Assembly: GCA_900759005.1 (NCBI GenBank)
Contig: CAAEUQ010000152.1
Span: forward strand, 1-20,142
Reading direction: 5' to 3'
Length of the DNA stretch: 20,142 bases
From: Clostridia bacterium
GTDB lineage: Bacteria; Bacillota; Clostridia; Christensenellales; Aristaeellaceae
A program made the translations under genes and the position numbers. The notes beneath the pieces are model-generated. The model worked only from the letters and a program-made list of their open reading frames with translations. It did no database searches and was not told the DNA's origin. Of the stretch, positions 14,760 to 20,142 are shown one piece after another. The stretch's first letter is position 1; each line of letters begins with the position of its first letter.

Positions 14760-15866
14760 TTAGCGAGCAAGCGCCTGATTTCCGGAAAGATCATAGGAAA
14801 TTACGTCGCCCCAGTTGCGGCGCAGCGCGGTTTCCACGGTAAGATCGGTATTGTTGTAATTCAGCGACCACTGCGTGTTGCTGGTCACGTCCTCGGGGTT
14901 CGGATCCTGCGCGGCGGCGCGGAGGGCGTTCCATGCGGTGTCGTTCGTGTGTGCCGGTTCGGATTCAAACACGTTCAGCACCGCGTCGTAGCGCTCGCGG
15001 CCATGACCGTAAATCCCGTTTTTCTGATTCGGCAGTACCTGATCGCGATAGAGAATGAAGAAATTCGTCACAGCATCTGTCTTCGTGTCGACGAGCGGGC
15101 GCGCGGGATCGTCGCAGTCGTATTCAACCGCGCGGCCGTCGCCGGAAGCGTCGGTAATATAGAAATGGTAATCCCTGCCGGAGGACGCGAACATATCGTA
15201 GCCGCGCAGCAGCTCGACCGCTTCCTCCGTCGTCGCCGCGTGATCGAGCACGAGGCGAATTGCCAGCGTGGTCGCGATGGTCGGCTTGCCGGTGTTCTGA
15301 ATCGTCGGCTCGCTGTCGAGCGTCAGCACCGCGATGGACACGCCCTTTTCATTCATGCCGTCCAGACAGATAAACGGCGCGGTCAGCGCGGCGAGCTTCT
15401 GTTTCGCGCTCGATTCCGGCGTATTTGCGTTTATATTGTCCAAAGCCGCGAATGCGACGGATTTGTAGCCGTCCTTCGGCGCGCAGTAAACGAGCATCGA
15501 GGAGGTGTCGAGCTTGAAATCGTAGTTGCGGCCCATGTGCACATTCCCGTCCTGATCGATCATCGTAAACGCCGTGCAGCCGAACGACGGCGCTTTGATG
15601 TTCACCGGCAGCAGCGGCAGCGCTTCCTTCACGATCGCGCTTACGAAGCTCTGGTTGTCGGTAATGCCGGCGGCGATGATATTGTCCAGATTGTAATCGT
15701 ATTGAACGTTCATTCGGTAAAGGTTGTAGCCGTCGTCATAAGCGGTGATCTTTTCGATCGAGGAAAGCGTGCGCAGGCGCGTGAAATACACGCAGCAAAA
15801 CGCGACTGCGAGCAGCAGAATCAGCGCAAGCAGCGCGATCAGAATTCGCTTCAAAACTTTTTTCAT
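14760..15866 (-). CDS. Membrane-anchored Ntn hydrolase (C45 / choloylglycine-hydrolase type)
   Basis: This 368-residue protein has one N-terminal membrane helix (about 7-28) and an extracellular Ntn-hydrolase domain. Cys97 in FGCTAF, Arg113 and Asp116 in GRNYDF have the same spacing (+16, +19) as Cys2, Arg18 and Asp21 of bile salt hydrolases and penicillin V acylases; the GxxxAVLTL stretch (EKGVSIAVLTL) also fits. The family cleaves linear amide bonds such as bile salts, N-acyl homoserine lactones or penicillin V, or transfers acyl groups; the substrate here is unknown. The start at 15866 is supported by AGGAG and by an ATGA overlap with the upstream gene; the open frame to 16211 is a shadow of that gene. 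The giant surface protein begins 18 bases downstream. Confidence 0.82.
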   Translation of the reverse strand: MKKVLKRILIALLALILLLAVAFCCVYFTRLRTLSSIEKITAYDDGYNLYRMNVQYDYNLDNIIAAGITDNQSFVSAIVKEALPLLPVNIKAPSFGCTAFTMIDQDGNVHMGRNYDFKLDTSSMLVYCAPKDGYKSVAFAALDNINANTPESSAKQKLAALTAPFICLDGMNEKGVSIAVLTLDSEPTIQNTGKPTIATTLAIRLVLDHAATTEEAVELLRGYDMFASSGRDYHFYITDASGDGRAVEYDCDDPARPLVDTKTDAVTNFFILYRDQVLPNQKNGIYGHGRERYDAVLNVFESEPAHTNDTAWNALRAAAQDPNPEDVTSNTQWSLNYNNTDLTVETALRRNWGDVISYDLSGNQALAR

Positions 15867-16186
15867 CGCTTTGATTCTCCTTTTTTCTTCAATTTCTGTT
15901 CTTGAATCCGGAAGCAGGCAACCGTGAACGCGACGCCCACTATAAACGCGCCCACGCCTACCACCACATACGCGCCCGTGCCGCGCTGAAGCAGCACTGC
16001 GCTCCAGCCGCCCGTGACGCGGGATACGCCCGGCGCGTGAACGCCGGAAATCACGACGCCGATTCCAATCGCCAGGCAAACGCACGCGGCGGAGAGCCGC
16101 GCGACGGACGCGCGCAGGCGACGTTTCCTGTAAAGACGCGCGCGGCGGCAAATCTCGCGCAGCCGCGGCTCCGTCCTGTCGGACAT
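15863..16186 (-). CDS. Two-helix membrane protein, function unknown
   Basis: This 107-residue protein has a strongly basic N-terminus (RRARLYRKRRLRA), membrane helices at about residues 27-50 and 72-94, a short loop between them, and a lysine-rich C-terminal tail. It is the first gene of the surface-protein operon and its stop codon overlaps the hydrolase start (ATGA). The ATG at 16186 is preferred, with AAAGGA 7 bases upstream; a TTG at 16192 with GGGAGG 7 bases upstream is nearly as good and would add 2 residues. No family was recognised. A helper or regulator of the exported proteins is possible from position alone. Confidence 0.7.
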   Translation of the reverse strand: MSDRTEPRLREICRRARLYRKRRLRASVARLSAACVCLAIGIGVVISGVHAPGVSRVTGGWSAVLLQRGTGAYVVVGVGAFIVGVAFTVACFRIQEQKLKKKGESKR

Positions 16187-16220
16187 GACCAATTCCTTTC
16201 CTCCCTTGCAAGAATGTTCT

Positions 16221-16228
16221 ATTCTATA
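16221..16228 (-). promoter_or_regulatory. Possible -10 region of the surface-protein operon
   Basis: On the minus strand TATAGAAT lies 35 bases before the first start codon of the operon and downstream of the previous operon's terminator. No convincing -35 box is found at the right spacing, so this is only a candidate. Confidence 0.3.
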
Positions 16229-16263
16229 AAAGGCAGAAAATGGGAAATCCTCTCAGCAAAAAT

Positions 16264-16297
16264 GAAAAAGAACCGCTCTTTGCAGAACGGTTCTTCG
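16264..16297 (-). terminator. Terminator of the deaminase/peptidase operon
   Basis: On the minus strand AAGAACCG pairs with CGGTTCTT, extended by TCT/AGA past one mismatch to a tight 4-base loop, and is followed by a T-rich stretch. It lies about 20 bases past the stop of the membrane protein gene at 16316. Confidence 0.85.
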
Positions 16298-16315
16298 GAA
16301 AATTTTGGGTGCGCT

Positions 16316-16948
16316 TTAGTCAGACTGTCTCGGCTTCGAAACGGCGCGGACGGCGAGCGCGATCAGGTAATTCCCGCCGATGATCGCGACGAACCACCCC
16401 ACCGACGCGATTGCCGGCTGGCGATAGACCTGAAGAAACGGATACGGCCCGTCCAGCTCGCGCGCAAGATTCAAAATCAGCGTTACAATTCCGTAAATCA
16501 ACGTCGGAATCACGGCGTATGCCGCGGTGCGCATCGGAATGTTCGGGCGTTCGAGCAGCGCAAACGCGGCCAGAATCAGAATCGGGCACAGCAGATGATG
16601 ATACAGCATATCGCCTTGCGTCAGCATTGTGCGATAGCCGTTTTTCCCCGCGTCCGGCGCGAGCACGAACAGCACCACCAGAAACGTGACCATCAGGCAG
16701 CAGACCGCGGAAAACTGAATGCAATATGCCCAGACGGGCGTTTTTTCCCGCTTTGCGCAAATGCTTTTGATTTCAAAGCCCGCAATCACCAGACACGCGA
16801 ACGCGCCGAACAGATTGCTCAGCTGCGTATAGTATTTGAGAATTGACCAGCCCGAATGCCGGGCGGCGGTCGCCGTTCCGTAAAGCGCCATGCCTGCCAC
16901 GGCGAGATTGGCAATCAGCGCGAGAAGACGCGGCATTTGCCTTTTCAT
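16316..16948 (-). CDS. Six-helix integral membrane protein (Pr6Pr-like)
   Basis: This 210-residue protein has about six membrane helices (near 8-28, 42-62, 75-97, 115-135, 140-163 and 183-203). The short motifs YTQLSNLF, DMLYHHLLCPIL and DGPYPFL resemble the Pr6Pr family of predicted integral membrane proteins, whose function is not established. The start lies 2 bases after the stop of the peptidase gene; the ribosome-binding site (GGAAAC) is weak, so translation may depend on coupling. It is the last gene of the operon. The family assignment is from memory of motif order. Confidence 0.65.
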   Translation of the reverse strand: MKRQMPRLLALIANLAVAGMALYGTATAARHSGWSILKYYTQLSNLFGAFACLVIAGFEIKSICAKREKTPVWAYCIQFSAVCCLMVTFLVVLFVLAPDAGKNGYRTMLTQGDMLYHHLLCPILILAAFALLERPNIPMRTAAYAVIPTLIYGIVTLILNLARELDGPYPFLQVYRQPAIASVGWFVAIIGGNYLIALAVRAVSKPRQSD

Positions 16949-16950
16949 AT

Positions 16951-18027
16951 TCAGTTTCCGAGAATCCTGAAATCGTGATCCAGCGCGTTCAGCGTTTCGC
17001 AGCCCGTTTCCGTGACCGCAACCAGATCCTCGACGCGCACGCCAAATTTGCCCGGCAGATACACGCCCGGCTCGACCGAGAACGTCATGCCCGGCTGCGC
17101 GATCGTCTGATTCGTCGCGGAATTATCCGGCGGCTCGTGAACGTCCAGCCCGATGCCGTGACCGGTGCGATGGATGAAGTATTCGCCGTAGCCGGCTTCC
17201 TCAATCACGCTGCGCGCCGCCTTATCGAATTCGGACATCGGAACGCCGGGGCGAACCGCGGCGCGGCCGGCGGCGTTTGCACGCGTGACCAGCTCGTGCA
17301 CCTTTTTCTGTTCGTCCGAAGCGGATTTCCAGAACACGGTGCGCGTCATATCGCTGGCATAGCGCTTATGCAGCGCGCCGACGTCGATGATCACGGAATC
17401 GCCGGGCTTCAGGCGCGTATTATCGGAAGCATGGTGGGGTTCGGCGCAGTTCGGACCGAAGCAGACCAGCGGCTCGAAGCTCGACCCGTCCGCGCCGACC
17501 GCCTTGGCATTGTCGAGATAGAGCCGGCAGGCTTCCAGCTCGGTCATGCCCTCGCGCAGACCTTCGATCGTGCGGCGGGTGATTTCGTCGTTCATTCGGG
17601 AGGCGGTGCGCATCAGGCGAAGCTCTTCCTCGTCCTTCATCATGCGCGCAAGGTCGACCGGACGGCTGCCGAGGACGGGCTGAACGTCGGCTCTCGCGGC
17701 CATCAGGCGAAGGGTGAACTGGCTGGGCCAAAATTTATCGACGCCGATTTTTCCGGGCAGGATGCTCGGCGCGAGCAGCGCGATGGGGTCGTCGGTATCG
17801 TCGAATTCGACGAGAGGCACGGAGGTATTGCCCGTCAGCGCGAACAGGCGATTGGCGAACAGGGTGATGCTTCCGTCGTCCTTTAATAGAAGCGCGAGCA
17901 TTCTTTCGCCGGGGGAAACGAACGTGCCCGTGAGGTAATAGACCGATTCCGGCGCGGAAACGATGATCTGGCTCAAATTTTCCGCGCGCATATTTTCGAT
18001 TACGCGGCTGATTCTCCGTTTATTCAT
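16951..18027 (-). CDS. M24-family aminopeptidase (Xaa-Pro aminopeptidase/dipeptidase-like)
   Basis: This 358-residue cytoplasmic metallopeptidase of the pita-bread fold removes N-terminal residues next to proline. An N-terminal creatinase-like domain (about 1-125) precedes the catalytic domain with all five metal ligands: Asp215 (VIIDVGAL), Asp226 (SDMTRTVF), His290 (TGHGIGLDVHEPP), Glu319 (SVEPGVY) and Glu333 (VRVEDLV). The start at 18027 is chosen because AAGGA lies 8 bases upstream and the protein then begins MNKRRISRVIENM, as usual in the family; earlier codons belong to the deaminase in another frame. It overlaps that gene by 8 bases. Confidence 0.93.
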   Translation of the reverse strand: MNKRRISRVIENMRAENLSQIIVSAPESVYYLTGTFVSPGERMLALLLKDDGSITLFANRLFALTGNTSVPLVEFDDTDDPIALLAPSILPGKIGVDKFWPSQFTLRLMAARADVQPVLGSRPVDLARMMKDEEELRLMRTASRMNDEITRRTIEGLREGMTELEACRLYLDNAKAVGADGSSFEPLVCFGPNCAEPHHASDNTRLKPGDSVIIDVGALHKRYASDMTRTVFWKSASDEQKKVHELVTRANAAGRAAVRPGVPMSEFDKAARSVIEEAGYGEYFIHRTGHGIGLDVHEPPDNSATNQTIAQPGMTFSVEPGVYLPGKFGVRVEDLVAVTETGCETLNALDHDFRILGN

Positions 18028-18493
18028 GATCCGGTTCCTTCTCTCTGGTTTGCATTTGTTCGAGCGCGACGCCGCCCTCTTCAAAGATTTTAAGCGCGAA
18101 ATCGTCCGGATAGCCTTCCTCATAGACGACGCGATTGATGCCGGCGTTGACGATCATTTTCGCGCACAGCACGCACGGCTGATGCGTGCAATACAGCGTT
18201 GCGCCCTCGATGGACGAGCCGAGCTTTGCCGCCTGGATGATGGCGTTCTGTTCGGCATGGACGGCATAGCACAGCTCCGCGTGCGTTCCGGACGCGATAC
18301 CGATCTTTTTTCTCAGGCATTCGCCGCGCTCGACGCAGGTTTTGATGCCCGCCGGCGCGCCGTTATATCCCGTGGTCACGATGCGCTTGTTTTTCACGAT
18401 CACGCACCCGATTTTCCGGTTCGGCTTAAAGCAGCTGGCCCAGTTGGAGATGACCCATGCGAGCTCCATGAATCGCTGATCCCATTTATCCAT
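18020..18493 (-). CDS. comEB: Deoxycytidylate deaminase, ComEB-type
   Basis: This 157-residue enzyme should convert dCMP to dUMP for thymidylate synthesis. The zinc catalytic site is His79 and Glu81 (VHAEQNAI) with Cys107 and Cys110 (QPCVLCAK); the extra pair Cys53/Cys59 and His71 fits the second zinc site of dCMP deaminases. The start at 18493 follows AAAGGAG and gives MDKWDQRFMELAW; the ATG 6 codons earlier lies in front of this ribosome-binding site. First gene of a three-gene operon divergent from groES. The ComEB name comes from its Bacillus relative and does not imply a role in competence here. Confidence 0.92.
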   Translation of the reverse strand: MDKWDQRFMELAWVISNWASCFKPNRKIGCVIVKNKRIVTTGYNGAPAGIKTCVERGECLRKKIGIASGTHAELCYAVHAEQNAIIQAAKLGSSIEGATLYCTHQPCVLCAKMIVNAGINRVVYEEGYPDDFALKIFEEGGVALEQMQTREKEPDHE

Positions 18494-18522
18494 CCGCTCT
18501 GCTCCTTTCATAACTTTGTTCC

Positions 18523-18528
18523 ATTATA
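18523..18528 (-). promoter_or_regulatory. Probable -10 box of the deaminase operon
   Basis: A perfect TATAAT on the minus strand lies 30 bases before the deaminase start codon. No clear -35 box was found 16-18 bases upstream, so the promoter is partial by eye. Confidence 0.5.
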
Positions 18529-18601
18529 GCGCATTTTCCGTTTTCTGCGCCGCTTCGCTCCCAAAATCAAATATTTAACAGAAAAATTGGGTTCAAAGGG
18601 G

Positions 18602-18629
18602 TTGATTTTCTGCCGAAACATGGTAAACT
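18602..18629 (+). promoter_or_regulatory. Probable groESL promoter
   Basis: TTGATT (18602-18607) and TAAACT (18624-18629) are 16 bases apart, placing the start near 18636, just before the CIRCE operator, as expected for HrcA-repressed groESL operons. Each box matches consensus at four of six positions. Confidence 0.6.
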
Positions 18630-18644
18630 ATCCCCTGTAAGCGG

Positions 18645-18671
18645 TTAGCACTCGGATAAAATGAGTGCTAA
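18645..18671 (+). promoter_or_regulatory. CIRCE operator (HrcA binding site)
   Basis: TTAGCACTC, 9 bases, GAGTGCTAA: a perfect copy of the CIRCE inverted repeat, 38 bases before groES. HrcA binds it and represses the chaperonin operon until heat stress. The hrcA gene is not in this window. Confidence 0.98.
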
Positions 18672-18709
18672 CAAGCAACTGCTTGACAGGATAAGGGAGG
18701 TTTATTGAT

Positions 18710-18997
18710 ATGACTATTAAGCCTTTGGGCGATCGCGTAGTGATCAAGAATCTGGAAGCGCAGGAAGTAACGAAGGGTGGACTGTATCTGGCGACGACGG
18801 CGAAGGAAAAGCCGGTGATGGCGGAAGTCATCGCGGTTGGTCCCGGCGGAAACGTTGACGGCAAGGAAGTCACGATGTACGTCACCGTTGGCGAAAAGGT
18901 CATCTACTCGAAGTACGCGGGCACGGAAGTCAAGCTCGACGGCGAAGAATACATCATCGTTCGTCAGTCCGACATCCTCGCCATCGTCGCCGACTGA
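18710..18997 (+). CDS. groES: Co-chaperonin GroES
   Basis: This 95-residue subunit of the heptameric lid of the GroEL chaperonin shows the usual IKPLGDRVVIK start and a C-terminal YIIVRQSDILAIV. GGGAGG lies 9 bases before the ATG. The mobile loop reads GGLYLATTAKEKP, so the hydrophobic tripeptide that docks on GroEL is Leu25-Tyr26-Leu27 in place of the usual Ile-Val-Leu. Expression should be heat-inducible through CIRCE. groEL follows, but after an unusually long gap of 480 bases. Confidence 0.97.
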   Translation: MTIKPLGDRVVIKNLEAQEVTKGGLYLATTAKEKPVMAEVIAVGPGGNVDGKEVTMYVTVGEKVIYSKYAGTEVKLDGEEYIIVRQSDILAIVAD

Positions 18998-19010
18998 GTC
19001 GGATTCACCT

Positions 19011-19124
19011 GCTGCCGCGTTTGGTCACGGCGAAATTGAATCGGGAAGCGATTCAATTTCTTGGTAAGTTCGGAGCGCGATGTTCTTCCCAACTTACCGG
19101 TCGCTGCGCCGTCATGGTGACGGC
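19011..19124 (+). repeat. Structured repeat copy A in the groES-groEL gap
   Basis: This 114-base unit starts with GCTGCCGCG and ends with the hairpin GCCGTCA/TGACGGC (19108-19124). It contains a perfect 12-bp stem (19032-19060; GAAATTGAATCG with CGATTCAATTTC around a GGAAG loop) and a second stem pairing GGTAAGTT with AACTTACC. Copy B has the same length and layout, 135 bases downstream. No coding frame with a ribosome-binding site was found in it. Confidence 0.85.
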
Positions 19125-19145
19125 GGGCGGTGCCCGCTGACGATT

Positions 19146-19259
19146 GCTGCCGCGCTTAGTCGCGACGATTTTGAATCGGGAAGCGATTCAAAATCTTAGG
19201 TGGTTCTAAGCACTGGCGAGTTCCCATCTTCCCGGTCGCTGCGCCGTCATGGTGACGGC
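19146..19259 (+). repeat. Structured repeat copy B in the groES-groEL gap
   Basis: This 114-base unit is collinear with copy A without gaps. The first stem (19167-19195) again pairs perfectly over 12 bp, but two pairs differ from copy A on both strands (AA/TT against TT/AA), so pairing is kept by compensatory change. The second stem is weaker (AGGTGG with CCATCT). The final 26 or so bases, including the GCCGTCA/TGACGGC hairpin, are identical to copy A. Confidence 0.85.
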
Positions 19260-19288
19260 TTGCGCCCTGTGGGGGGGGCAGTAAACTT

Positions 19289-19387
19289 GAGAGATTGAAG
19301 CGCGAAGCGGTTTGATTTCTCGGTGCGTTCAAAGCATTGGCGTTCTTCTCATCCTGACGCGAATTGCAGCGGATAGCGGCGCAATTC
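19289..19387 (+). repeat. Diverged structured repeat copy C in the groES-groEL gap
   Basis: The first stem (19289-19321) pairs GAGAGATTGAA with TTTGATTTCTC over 11 pairs using three G-U pairs, with an 11-base loop. A shared AAGCA-TGGCG block follows at nearly the same distance as in copy B (43 against 41 bases from the stem start), and a final hairpin pairs GAATTGC with GCAATTC (19361-19387). Sequence has drifted but the stem order is retained. The remaining 90 bases to groEL hold nothing recognised apart from its ribosome-binding site. Confidence 0.65.
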
Positions 19388-19477
19388 ACTCGGTGTGTTG
19401 GGGTTGAACGGGATGCGAATCTGGATTGTTTCTTTCCGCTTTTGCGGGGTTGATTTAAGATAATTGGAGGGAATATT

Positions 19478-20142
<665 letters not shown>

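Noticed and set aside
18683..18711. TTGACA promoter right before groES
   Set aside because: The box is a perfect -35, but the only hexamer 17 bases downstream (TGATAT) is a poor -10 and overlaps the start codon, so transcripts would begin inside groES.
18998..19400. CRISPR array in the groES-groEL gap
   Set aside because: There are only three copies, of about 114 bases, with divergence and internal hairpins. Repeat and spacer lengths do not fit CRISPR and no cas gene is near.

Overview
The window looks like a chromosomal segment of a moderately GC-rich member of the Bacillota (Clostridia-like). Three things point there: a perfect CIRCE operator in front of groES-groEL, a class B sortase next to a PPxTG-anchored surface protein, and a ComEB-type deoxycytidylate deaminase. 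No species can be named. The left third is an integrated mobile element; the rest is host chromosome with a different gene style, mostly minus-strand operons with ATGA overlaps.

Positions 1-7066 are the integrase-proximal end of an integrative conjugative or mobilizable element whose left part lies outside the window. It carries an IS110-family insertion (transposase 114-1322, minus) with a probable bridge RNA in its upstream non-coding end. Next come a MobA/VirD2-type relaxase (1612-3027), two small minus-strand regulators (3099-3293 and an XRE protein at 3490-3762), and a scrambled interval with two gene remnants (3752-4143). The recombination module follows: three consecutive genes with five excisionase-like winged-helix domains in total (4162-5380), then a tyrosine recombinase (5364-6767). 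The element ends inside the 3' half of a tRNA gene with anticodon loop CTCCTAA (probable tRNA-Arg CCU, 7022-7066). That tRNA's 5' half must lie at the far end of the element.

Positions 7108-16300 hold a cell-surface locus on the minus strand. In transcription order it encodes a 107-residue two-helix membrane protein, a membrane-anchored Ntn hydrolase of the C45/choloylglycine-hydrolase type, a 1661-residue surface protein with a PPATG sorting signal, and a class B sortase starting inside the surface protein's stop codon. A terminator closes this unit. A separate, clearly promoted gene for a secreted transglutaminase-like protein follows. The simplest reading is that the sortase anchors the adjacent giant protein; the roles of the two hydrolase-fold proteins are open.

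Positions 16264-18530 are a second minus-strand operon: deoxycytidylate deaminase, M24 aminopeptidase and a six-helix membrane protein, ending in a terminator. Divergent from it, groES (18710-18997) and groEL (from 19478, cut by the window end) are under CIRCE control. The unusually long 480-base groES-groEL gap holds three related copies of a roughly 114-base structured repeat whose main stem is kept by compensatory changes. This is the most unexpected feature of the window.
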